Assembly: GCF_051622035.1 (NCBI RefSeq) | Contig: NC_135355.1 | Location: forward strand, 6,002,001 to 6,066,000 | Length of the DNA: 64,000 nucleotides | Source: Arctopsyche grandis | Taxonomy: Eukaryota > Arthropoda > Insecta > Trichoptera > Hydropsychidae | Direction: 5' to 3' | In this document: positions 24,118 to 33,742 of the stretch, in pieces | Layout of the letters: each line of letters opens with the position of its first letter | How positions within the stretch are numbered: the first letter of the stretch is position 1 | Position numbers and translations under genes: made by a program | Notes under the pieces: model-generated | What the model was told of the DNA's origin: nothing | What the model saw: only the letters and a program-made list of their open reading frames with translations | Databases searched by the model: none

Positions 24118-24824
24118 TTCTTATGTTTTTGAATATAATATTAATATATATATTAATAATTAAAATAAATAATTAATAATGAAAATAAAAATCATAATAT
24201 ATAGGTAGAATTGATTGATAAGCATATATGCGTAGGTAAACATAGACATGCATATATAAATGAACATGCATTAGTAATTATAAATAAAGATATAAAATTA
24301 TTGTTCAAATAATAATCATTGTTGGCCGCAAATCAATTAGAATATATATTAATAAAATGAAATATGGAATTAATATATTCTTTAATAATAATATTTATAT
24401 TAAGATAATAATTAGTAATAGAAGTGAAATTATAGTAAAATATAGAGCAAAAAGTATGGTAGAAAATATAGCAAAAAGTACAGTGAAAAATATAGTAAAA
24501 AATAAAGTAAAAAATGTAGTTGCATGCATAAGTATATGTTATTATAAGTAAAGATATAGAATTATTTATCAAATAATAATTATTGATGATAGCAATTGAA
24601 TTGAAATAAGTATTAATAAAATAAAATATGGAATTAATTAATGTATATTCTTTGATAATAATATGAACATATATATTAAAATAATAATTATTAATAAAAG
24701 TGAAAATGTAGTAAAAAATATAGTAAAGAGAGTAGTGATAAACATAGCAAAAAATATAGCGGAGAATACAGTAAAAAATATAGTAAAAAATGTAGATAAA
24801 AAATTCGGGTGTGACCAACCCATG
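24118..24824. repeat. AT-rich long tandem repeat with ~15-bp sub-units
   Basis: Two imperfect ~275-bp units (about 24300-24545 and 24575-24815) share taataaaatgaaatatggaatta and then runs of agtaaaaaatatagtaaaa-type 15-bp sub-repeats. The minus strand stays open for 161 codons (24333-24818), but the peptide is only Tyr/Ile/Phe/Asn and reflects composition. It sits between ORF1 and ORF2 of the LINE. Sequence left of the array (24118-24300) is simple AT-rich DNA. Confidence 0.7.
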
Positions 24825-25827
24825 ACTTTATCTATGTATTTGAGGAATATAAGAAGGTAACAAAACAAAATTCGATATTGAACTGATGACTATGATAGCG
24901 ATACAAATTGAGCGCAAATGTATGGAAACTTGCACAAAACAAAAGTTCTACTTCTGGTTGTCTGATTTTGTTCAAATTTTTTTTATTACTAAAAATCACT
25001 ATCAGTATCATACTCATTAAATATAAAGAAAATAAAAATAATTTTAAAGGTCAAAATAAAATAATGAAATATTGTTTTAAAAAAAAAAAACTACTTCCGG
25101 TTTACGAATTCTGACCAAAATCCTACCAGCTCTAAGTTAGTACATAAAGGATAGAAATATAAATTTTCAGCTTAATACGTTCAGGGGTGCGGACAGAGTA
25201 GTGGGTACAACATTTTTGACCTTTCTACGAGGAAAAAAATCCCACTTCCGGTTTAAAAATTTTAATAATTTTTTTTTATTTTCATCACATTGCTACAAGA
25301 ATTATACTTGAATTTTTTTGTGACGATCACACATGTTTAAGGGGTCGAAAAAAATAGTGGAAGGAAAATCGAACAAGAGTAAACTGCCACTTCCGGTTGA
25401 CAGATACTTACTAAATTTTATATATAACTTGGTATTAAGCTTAAACTTTTAGATATGAAATTTCAGTTCAATAAATCAAAAGGTTTCTGAGAAAAATATA
25501 AAAAACCTCGATTCTCTAGAGTAAAAGTACTACTTCCGGTTCAGATAGAAATATTTAAAATATATAAGGTTATAAAAATTATTATTTCTATCATATTTAA
25601 AAAAAATTCAGTCTGATTCAGTTAGTGGTTTGGGAGATAATTGAATTCAAAAACTTAAAAAAAAGAGGAGACCTATAAGGGGAGGTACCATTTCCGGTAA
25701 CCTTAAAAATTTAAAAAAAATTACGACGTGTCGATAAGAATTTCATTAACCGATACTAAGTTTCAGTTCGATAGGACTAACGGTGTTAAAAATATCCCCA
25801 AAATACACACACACAGACACACACACA

Positions 25828-25872
<45 letters not shown>

Positions 25873-25996
25873 TTTTTCTAGATCATGAAAACGTGATCAG
25901 TGATCGATTCTGAGTTCGAATCAGTCAAAATCTCGAGTTCGAATTTTCGCATGATCACAAAACTTCATCTATTGTTACTACGTACATAGATAAAGT
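24825..25996. mobile_element. TIR element actttatctatgta, with aacttccggt-type periodicity
   Basis: The left end actttatctatgta (24825-24838) and right end tacatagataaagt (25983-25996) are perfect 14-bp inverted repeats. The interior holds a series of diverged segments, each with the phrase acttccggtt (near 24950, 25092, 25250, 25388, 25530 and 25693), then a (CA)n run and the block gtgatcagtgatcgattctgagttcg. No protein is encoded and no clear target duplication is seen, so the superfamily is open. A partial second copy is at 19500-19742. Confidence 0.75.
25806..25871. repeat. (CA)n microsatellite
   Basis: Runs of ca repeats with two ga interruptions (cacacagacacacac) inside the TIR element. 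Likely polymorphic. Confidence 0.95.
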
Positions 25997-26044
25997 AAAA
26001 ATATAGAGAAGAGAATAACAGGGTCGGTAAATGTAATTATCACA

Positions 26045-27222
26045 AAAAAGAAAAGATAAGAAAAATAGAAAGAAAATATTAAAATAATTGCTTATCCATT
26101 GAGAAATTATTTAGAGAATCTTTTTTAAATCGTCCAAAGTCTTTATGTGCAGTATCTTGGATGTAGAGTTTTTTCTTAAGAGGGCTGTACACCCGAAACC
26201 TTAACTTTGTTGCCGTTCCTTTCTTCGATATATATATTGAGTGAATGTATATATTGAGTGAATGCGGCAGTTGCGCTTCGACCAGATAATACGTATCTTA
26301 AATCGACAAAATCGAGGTTTCGTATTCTCCTATTTTCTCCTCCAAAACTGGATCAATTTTTAAAAAAATTTCATCATTGGTATGAGAAAGATATTTTCTG
26401 TGCAACTATGCGCGTATTTTTTTTTTAAATCAATCGTTAAATAATCACGCTGGACTCTTTTCGTGGGTGTAAAAAAGAGGCAATTTTATAGATGTTTGGC
26501 GGCTCCTAGCTCCTATAAAAAAATAACTAATCAAAACGATAGATGCATCCCAGTGGTGGTTATCCATAGCATATTAAAAAATAATTTCTCTAGTACCATA
26601 ATTGAAGAAGGGAGAATTGTAATACGTTTGTATGGACAAGGCGCTGGTGTCCAGCCCTCTTAAGAGTATGTTCGCATTTCTTACCCAGACGAATTGAAAC
26701 CCCTTATCTTTAGCGTAGGTTTTGTTTTGGTCAATAGTTGTTTATTGGCAATGTTTAAGTGATCGTTTATGTAGATTTTAGTATTGTCAACACCAACATC
26801 TATGTATGTATATCGTTCACCGTGAGATTCTTGTGTTTTCTAATATCTGTTGATAAATGATTCTATTATCGGTTTTTTATTCGATTCTTTGCTTTGTACT
26901 CTGGTTACGAAATTTATTTGATTATTATCGATAGAGTAACTAAGTTTATCACTAATAGATTTGAGTATATTAATTAGGTTCTCACTTTTCTCACATTTAA
27001 TCTTAAGAACTGATCATTATTATTATTCTCTTGGCGGAGTTTATCCATGTCTTTTTTTTAATTATCGACAGAATCATTAGTCAAATTGAGGTTGACCGAT
27101 GATAATTCCGATTCAAAGTGTTTAATTTTTACTTCGATGTTGTCAATTCTGGAATCATTTAAGTCGACGTCAGTTTTTAAGTCACGGAGATCGTTCTTAA
27201 TGTCTTTGATATCTGATGCCAT
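26045..27222 (-). pseudogene. LINE ORF1 (coiled-coil protein), split by a TTAA element
   Basis: The minus-strand frame starts MASDIKDIKNDLRDLKTDVD at 27222, a heptad-rich coiled coil typical of LINE ORF1 proteins. A frame-damaged middle follows, with INFVTRVQSKESNKKP (about 26950-26870) and VGVDNTKIYINDHLNI (about 26800-26750), then a block KGFQFVWVRNANILL (about 26715-26668). The TTAA element (26180-26659) interrupts here. Removing it and one TTAA gives ANILLRKKLYIQDTAHK in frame, down to a stop near 26045. The kFVWvrN..I.lRk pattern is the conserved C-terminal block that I associate with ORF1 proteins of this insect LINE group and the related FP-type family. Confidence 0.8.
26180..26659. 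mobile_element. 480-bp TTAA-flanked MITE inside LINE ORF1
   Basis: The left end gagggctgtacacc (26180) and right end ggtgtccagccctc (to 26659) are inverted, with one mismatch over 14 bp. TTAA flanks both ends (26176-26179, 26660-26663). TTAA duplications point to piggyBac-type mobilisation. No protein. A copy missing one end lies inverted at 35117-35560 within the kinesin-8 gene. Confidence 0.92.
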
Positions 27223-27299
27223 GGATGAGAAAGTATTTAATCAAATGACTTTGTACATATGGAACATTTTAATACACCACTACTACTGAGGGAACCTTT

Positions 27300-27399
27300 A
27301 CACGATGAACAAAACATTGTTATTATTACGAGTAATTATTGTCACAAATTATCACTTATTATAATTTAAGTTTAAATTTAACTAATATTTATATATGGA
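27300..27399. other. Short AT-rich junction between LINE relics
   Basis: Unassigned AT-rich sequence between the 5' end of the LINE that ends near 27290 and the next minus-strand LINE relic starting about 27400. Nothing recognisable. Confidence 0.4.
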
Positions 27400-27853
27400 A
27401 CACGTCCGATACGAATACGTGTCCGACACGAACTCTATTCTGCACTTTCTGCAGTTTATCAATACACAATCCACTAAATAGATTGAGCAATGTAGCGCAA
27501 TATACAGTATGAGGCCGTACAATACAATTATATATTAATATAATATATTACTTTTATACTTAATAATTTTCTTAACCTACAAAGTACACCAACTTTTTTG
27601 CCATTTTTTTAATAATATAATCTGCGTGCACCTTAAAACTTAATTTACAATCCAAATATATGCCTAAATACTTAATATTATCTACTACTTCTACCACTCT
27701 CCCATCCATAATAATATCACTCACAACGCTTTTATTATTCATCTATGTACATCATCTTAGTCTTACTTAAGTCCACTTTCAGTTTATTCTCGCATAACCA
27801 ATCACTTATGTACATACTGTAATTCCCTACATGATACATCACACATAAACTAT

Positions 27854-28238
27854 TGTTACGTACGCCGCGGATTGAGCGAATTGCACTTAGACCAACGGAT
27901 ATCTGTTATCGGATTAACTAGGTGCATGCACTTACTTCCAAAGATTATATCTGGACTCTAAGTGCATTTAGGCTAAACAATGACCGTTATTAGTTATTTC
28001 TCAGAATCGGTACGGGGAGACCCAATGTCGTGGAAATACATATCCGAATACGTGACTTTACAACAGGTAAACAGATTAGGCGTCCTGAGAGATCTACCCT
28101 TTATAAGGCGGTACGTAGGCGATATCATGTCATTCTGGACTGAGCAGTGACAATGCGTGTATCTCCTTAATCATCAATAAATGCTGTGATACGACTGTTG
28201 GCCTTTTACTTGGATCCTCCACCCACCCCTACGCAACA
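27854..28238 (+). mobile_element. Solo LTR, 385 bp, TSD CTAT
   Basis: Begins tgttacgtacgccgcgg, ends cctacgcaaca, and is flanked by ctat (27850-27853, 28239-28242). It contains a promoter-like ctttataagg near 28098 and aataaa near 28185, in the order expected for a plus-strand LTR. The TGTTACG...CAACA ends and the TSD size fit a Gypsy-type LTR. No internal region is attached, so it is a solo LTR left by recombination. It splits the LINE RT relic. Confidence 0.88.
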
Positions 28239-28334
28239 CTATAATATAAACTAGGAAAAATCTACAATATAAACTAACGTATCATCCGCAAACATACGAA
28301 CTTTACATACATCAAATACTTTCACCGAATCATT

Positions 28335-29055
28335 TGTAGGAATCTAGCACAACTTGTGCTAATACATACATCAAAACCAGCGATCTCATCATCGATCCTG
28401 TACAAACATGCAGAACTCAGGGGCAACGACCCTTCGACCATTCCAGAAGAAAGAGTTTCTTCGTTCGATCGTAAAACAACGAAACCCGACAGTGATGTCA
28501 TCAGTAGAGGTAGGATAGTCACAGTGCTATCCATTGTTCGGCAAACATTTAACAATGCATTTACAACCTTTGAACAATACACGGCCCCCTCAGGCTCCGG
28601 TGACTAGTCATCAGGCAACCGCGACACGATGTCCTGAAAACACGTGGCAGTCATTAACACGTGTCTGAACAGTAATTAACGCATGGCACGCTCGCATTCT
28701 CAAACGAACGACATCCTGGCACACTGACCCCAGAGCACGCGCCTCGAAAATAGGTCAAACACGTGTCCTGAGAACAAAGACATCTCTGCACACGGCACGC
28801 CTGGAACTTCCTTATATAAAGCCACGCAGCAGCACGCAACGCCAGAGTGAACCTCTGGAGTTCAACCAGATCACTTCTCCGAAGCTCAACCTCTTCGTAC
28901 ATACAATAACCATTGTAACAATTGAACAACAATAAACGATCCTCTTACAAACACAAACGGTGTTTTCTTAGACCGGGACACGGTCAAAAGTCACACCTGC
29001 CCGCGTACTAAATTGGTGACACCGACAACTAAATTGATGACCACCGACTACTAAA
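28335..29055 (+). mobile_element. LTR-like insertion in LINE RT relic
   Basis: The LINE protein reads ILYIN | DSVKV across this block, so 28335-29055 is inserted sequence; catt at 28331-28334 and 29056-29059 may be the target duplication. It is much less AT-rich than its surroundings. It has a TATA-like ttatataaag (about 28812-28822), aataaa (about 28930) and an end stretch ttggtgacaccgac that looks like a tRNA primer site (ttggtgacnccgac). That suggests an LTR plus the start of the internal region of a Gypsy/BEL-type element. The tail holds three ~23-bp repeats of actaaattgrtgac. Exact LTR borders are uncertain. Confidence 0.6.
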
Positions 29056-29690
29056 CATTAATATATAAAATAAACAACAGAGGTCCTAATTTAGAACCCT
29101 GTACTTCATATGGAATAATCAAATTGTTAGAAACTCTTTCATTAATATCTTCTATTATTCAGATAACATTCAAACCAACTTAATACTTTCCCACCCAATC
29201 CTAACTTACTTAATTTCTCCATCAATCTTCTTCTATATACATATATTTAGTTTCAAACGCTCTTTTGAAGTCCAATAATACAGCTGCAACCGCCTTATTA
29301 GAATCGTCTATCGCTCCCATCCAACTAGAAATGACCAATTGAATGGCCGTTTTAGTTGAATGTCGCTCTCTAAAACCTGATTGTTCCTCGATCAAATAAT
29401 CATTCATAACAACAAATTTTTCCAATTGATTTATAACTACTTGTTCTTATAACTTTTCAACAACAGGTAACATATTAATGGGTCTCATTTCATTGGCCTT
29501 AAAGGTACCCGATACCTTTGGCACTGGCACAACCGTGGCCACTTTCCATATGCATATGGAACAATACCTGTTTATAATGATATATTAATTATTTTTAATA
29601 AACATGAACCTACATACGTTAGTTCATGTTTCTTTTAATACTTCCACAGTTTAATCATCCATACTTCTTACTGATTTCATGCCATTCAAA

Positions 29691-30250
29691 ATATCATTTA
29701 ACCCATTTGAACCCAGAGCTCGCGTGAAAACACATGTCCCATGTGCCCAGGACTATTTTTTCGTTTATTTTCCAAAATCTTTGAGTTATTTCATGGGAAA
29801 TATTTTTTATAGGATAGGGATGGATAATTAATTGATTTTCAACATTTTTAATTTTTTTCAAGGTGGTGTCGTGAACGACCTTTGGGGCTAATGAAACATG
29901 TTTTTTAAAATAAAACAAAAATCACAATGGAGTCACATAATCAGTTATAATACTTTCTCACTGGTTATTTGTAATTTTATTGTTAAGAAATTTATAAAAT
30001 TAATTTTAAAAATAACAAACACGCATCTCTTCGATAAAATGATATTTTCAAATCGCATAACATAACACACGTAGGTACATATATTGTGACATATACACAT
30101 CGTCAACAAAAAAAAGGGTGCACCCTTTTAAAAGAAGAAATGTCATAAACGAGATTTTGGGTTCAAAAGTCGTAAAAACAAAATACATGAAGACAAAATA
30201 ATTAATTATTATGATACGGTACAAAACATTTGTCATGCAATGGAATTTCA
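29691..30250. other. Unassigned AT-rich stretch
   Basis: No recognisable gene. The string ttaacccatttgaacccagagc at 29698 has the look of a TTAA-plus-CCC terminus and might be one end of the piggyBac relic that follows, but I could not find the opposite end. Short frames here have no family signature. Confidence 0.4.
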
Positions 30251-30256
30251 CATTTG

Positions 30257-30840
30257 TCATGCACAGTTATCACAAGCGGAAAACGTTTTATTTTTACAGT
30301 GTCCACAATTTCTCCTTTTCTGTTTGACCAATATCAAATGTCTTCCAACTTCCTTTTGATTTTGATTAACTTTGCCGGGTCTGAATGGGACCAATTGTTT
30401 TCGTTTTTGACCACAAAAATTGCACAACGTCTCTGTTACCTGTCTGATAAATCCTAATTTATCAAATTTACAACCAAAACTTTTGCTTAGAATCCAAGCG
30501 TTATTCACAGCTACATCGATGTTCCAAAACAGAATAGGCATGTACCATTTTTTCCCTCTAATACTTATATTATAGTTAGAAATATGGTTATCCATTTGAT
30601 CAACCCCACCCATATATTTATTATACATATTTATACTAAATGGTTGATTAATTTCCACCCTACTTTTTTCTTTAACCGAATATCAGTTTCCAGGGGTGGT
30701 AATATGTATGTATGTGGAATCCGGAAGTTGAGACTCGTCCCAATTATCATTTTCTTCCAGTATCTCTGCAGTAGTAAAATTGCATTCTCTGGAAAAAAAT
30801 ATGTGTCATTATCCCAAGGAGTCATATACGACTCCGTCGA
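30257..30840 (-). pseudogene. piggyBac transposase C-terminal remnant
   Basis: The minus-strand frame 30658-30257 contains INMYNKYMGGVDQMDNHI, IRGKKWYMPILFWNIDVAVN and a terminal cysteine cluster (CNFCGQK, NCGHCKNKTFSACDNC). These are, in order, the conserved YN..MGGVD block, the KW-W motif region and the Cys-rich RING/PHD-like tail of piggyBac-type transposases. A frameshift near 30655 links it to 30825-30660, which reads further upstream sequence. The catalytic Asp region is mostly gone. It is not clearly linked to the 11.8-kb piggyBac element, and no flanking TTAA pair could be assigned. Confidence 0.9.
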
Positions 30841-31221
30841 CTTTTGATTTTTTTTTTTTCAGGAATATGAGATATATAAACGCAATTTCTCTTATGCATA
30901 TTATACAATAAGTCCTACTGTATTAGAAACATAAAGATAAATAAAAAATATGTAAAAATAAAAAACTTACGTATGTTTTCTCTTCGACATATCTGCAAGT
31001 CGAAAAGCGCTCGATGTTATTCCCTCAAAACTCCAAAAGGAACTGATTTAATTTCGTGTGACTTTCTTAAAATTCATCACCAACATCTAACCAAGCGTAA
31101 CGAAAGGTTTTACGGCCGGCCTGAGTGATCCCTTTATTTTACGACGCAAAATTGTAAAATGCCGTGAATGACCGCGCTGGCATACATCGTGTAAGTTCAT
31201 AACTGACCGCGTAACGACCAA

Positions 31222-31318
31222 CAACAGGAACAAGAGGAACAGGCTTTTCCTCCCGTATTAATGTGCGCGCGCAGAAGAAAAGTACGGGAGGAAAATCCTG
31301 CTCCTCTTGTTCCTGTTG
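31222..31318. repeat. Near-perfect inverted repeat, ~36-bp arms
   Basis: The left arm begins caacaggaacaagaggaac and the right arm ends gttcctcttgttcctgttg; the arms are separated by about 25 bp rich in gcgcgcgc. The predicted hairpin is strong. No RNA gene is identifiable and it may be the core of a small foldback transposon. Confidence 0.8.
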
Positions 31319-31583
31319 TATCCTGCTCGCGCAAATTAAGTGAGTATGTACCGTTTACTATGCACTTTTTTTTATCTTTCGACTTAAGATCTTTCGATTT
31401 TCGATCTTTGCCTTCCGATATTTGCGTTTTCGGGCGTTTCACATTCGGTCCCATGAGGTAGACCCCATATGTACATATTATGTATAAACAACAACTAGTA
31501 GTAAAAGTAATCAAAATCAAAAGCAGTAGCTCTCAACTTTTTTATTGTTACAAAAAATCTTTTTCTATTTTTATTATACTATA

Positions 31584-31910
31584 CTAGTGTTAAGCCCGTT
31601 GAGATTTCAAAGGTGGTTTCAGAAACAAATTGATAGATGATTTAAAATAATGTCACAATACAAATAGTAATAATTAATCGGGACCGGAACTGAATGAGAA
31701 TCGGGATCCAGAACTGAAACAGTAATCGGGATCCGGAATTGAAAAAGGCATCCGGATCTGGAACTGAAACAGTAATTGGGATCCGGAACTGAAACAGTAA
31801 TCGGGATCTAGAACTTACAATATTTTATTTGAAGTATGACATAAAAAAATATTTCGATCATTTAACAAATTTAAAAATGTGCACTACAAGGTAGAATTGA
31901 AAGGCTCCCA
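31584..31910 (-). mobile_element. Helitron-like element, second copy of CCCGTTGA-hairpin family
   Basis: Same organisation as 13347-13706. On the minus strand it ends with the cccgttgaga/ctttgaaa-type hairpin (diverged), then ttaacaCTAG followed by T. The interior has repeated atcgggatccggaactgaaac units of about 24 bp, then a shared tail through aaggtagaattgaaa. It has no protein. The 5' end is not defined. Confidence 0.65.
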
Positions 31911-33742
31911 GATTTCAACAAATTTGCAGTTTAATTCACATATTCTTAACTCGCGAGTTATTAGGATTAAACATCAATGTATTATACAGAGTGGGCTAAC
32001 TTGGATGGATGTTAGTTGAGACGTTGCCGATCCTTTATGCGAAATAATTAATGCGCAACGTTAATGCGCATTTCATTTATTTTGGGTTGCTTTATATTTT
32101 TTCTGTTGTGAAAGTAACTTATCAAATTCCTGCATTTGATATTAAAATGCTAACCTTATTAAAAAACAATAAATTTGTAATTTTTCAAATGATCTCTTAT
32201 TAGAGGCTTTCAGTCTTATTGCTAATTTTATTTTTTGGTTAAAGTATTGTATTAAAGGAACATAAGACTTTTTATGTGATCTTTTCTTTTATAATCTAAT
32301 TACATTTTTTTTATATTACTGGTGTTTTTAATATTACATATGCGAAATTATCTTTAAATAGTACATTTATATTTTGATATAATATTTTTTTAATTCACAC
32401 AAATTTTATGAAATACTTACGATAAATGCTCATTTGTTTTATAAAATGCGCATTTAAATTATCCCCATTTATTATTACATACCTCCTTTACGTTTCACTT
32501 ACGATTACAATTCAGGAAAAAATGATTGCCTCTTATCCGATCGTTTTCATACTTTGCCATATTGCTCATTTTGGTCATCAATACAAGTAAATGGATCCTC
32601 CGCCATTACGATAGAGATAAAATATCGTTTAAGAAGCGAAACAAGTCCGAAAGTTTTTAATCTCGGTGACGTCTCGTAGTCATTAATTTTATACATAGAT
32701 GGCGGTAGTAAAATAAAATTATTGACATTTTTATTCAAAATAATAATTTTTACCAAATTGGACTTCTTAAGACGAAATCCAATAAGATTCTGAAGAAAAT
32801 GTATGATTTTTCTTGTATGAAAATGTATAAAATGCTGCAAATTTAACCATAGATGTCTTTGTGGATGCTTATTGATATTTTTGTATTTGTTTTCTATAAT
32901 ACTTACATTACTTTGTACAATGCTTGAACATAGATGTCGTGTTTAATGTAATAATATATATGGGTGTATACCTGTAAAATAAATAAGTAAATATAACTAA
33001 TATGTTTGACCAAAGTGGCGCATTAGATCACTCTGTTATGCCACTGCGGTATATTAAATAAATAATAATAATTAAATCAATTCTTGTGGGCAAATTCAGA
33101 ACTATTCTTTATGCAAAATTTATGAGAAGTGAGTGATTTGTGCAAAATGAGGCGATCGTCAATTTAATGAAAATTATATTTCATAAAAACAAACTGTCAC
33201 ATCCCACTATGTAAATTTTGAATATAAGAAAAACCTATCGAAATAAACATTTATACATTTAATATCATATAGGAACGGTTATGAAAGGATAATTATTCAA
33301 TAATAATCTTAAATTACAAATACAATTTTATAATACATTTCAGTTCAATGTCAAATTATAAATGTTAGTTCTCAAATTTACATTAAATAAAATAACAGAA
33401 AAAGCATTGCTATAACCTGTTGACCAATTCAATTTGCCACAGTGTCACAACTAAAATAAAATAATACAACAATTACAAAGCAAAAACTACATTATATACA
33501 TATAACATATAACAAAAATTTTAAAATCACACTAAAACATTTAAAATTTATAAAATAATTATATAGGCAAATCCAATTGTTAAAACATTTGCAATATCTA
33601 ATATTAAATAATATAATTTATATACAAATACATGTCTAATAAGAAACATTATAATCTCAATTACAATAATAATATTATATTTATATAATACTTCAAAATA
33701 GAAATTTTAAGTCAACTATTCGAAATTTGATGAATCTTCGAT
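31911..33742. other. AT-rich intergenic region with a truncated SINE
   Basis: No gene. Around 32826-33060 (plus) lies the back half of the SINE family seen in the right part of the window: aaatgctgcaaatttaaccatagatgtctttgtggatgcttattgat, then gtggcgcattagatc...tgccactgcggt and an AT-rich tail. The tRNA-like head is missing. Elsewhere (31911-32800, 33060-33740) I see only AT-rich DNA. The kinesin-8 3' UTR must begin just left of 33743 on the minus strand, but no poly(A) signal could be chosen with confidence. Confidence 0.55.

Larger units (their letters stand above)
20637..27290 (-). mobile_element. Near-complete decayed LINE with ORF1 and ORF2
   Basis: On the minus strand this element has, from 5' to 3', ORF1 (ATG at 27222 down to about 26045), a spacer, ORF2 (23747 down to the stop at 21020-21022), a 3' UTR and an AATA-type simple tail near 20637-20656. 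It has been hit by a TTAA element inside ORF1 (26180-26659), a TIR element (24825-25996) and AT-rich tandem repeats (24118-24820) between the two ORFs. A second copy of its 3' end, in plus orientation, lies at 36000-36843. APE-type endonuclease plus RT, with a coiled-coil ORF1, point to the CR1/Jockey group broadly; I cannot fix the clade. Confidence 0.85.
27400..29690 (-). pseudogene. LINE reverse transcriptase relic split by two LTR insertions
   Basis: The minus strand, read from 29690 down, gives WKVATVVPVPK-like and EMRPINMLPV-like motifs (29560-29460), LIEEQSGFRERHSTKTAIQL (about 29405-29340), AAVLLDFKRAFE (about 29290-29260), QGSKLGPLLFILYIN (about 29115-29060) and, beyond the LTR at 28335-29055, DSVKVFD then MFADDTLVYIVDF (about 28300-28255). 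Beyond the second LTR come SDWLCENKLKVDLSKTKMMY (about 27810-27750) and IKYLGIYLDCKLSFKVHADY. Together these form a complete RT core with FADD catalytic site, but frameshifts and stops are frequent. No endonuclease or ORF1 is visible next to it. Confidence 0.88.

Noticed and set aside
24333..24818. 161-codon Tyr/Phe/Ile-rich frame resembling a membrane protein
   Set aside because: It lies entirely on an AT-rich tandem repeat between LINE ORF1 and ORF2; composition explains it.
28322..28932. Frames of 83-92 codons in LTR-like DNA
   Set aside because: They overlap on both strands in a block that behaves as an LTR and have no domain signature.
29694..29918. 74-codon frame near a TTAA-CCC string
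   Set aside because: No piggyBac motif, and the second terminus was not found.
31197..31520. 107-codon minus-strand frame
   Set aside because: It spans the perfect hairpin at 31222-31318 and has no recognisable family.
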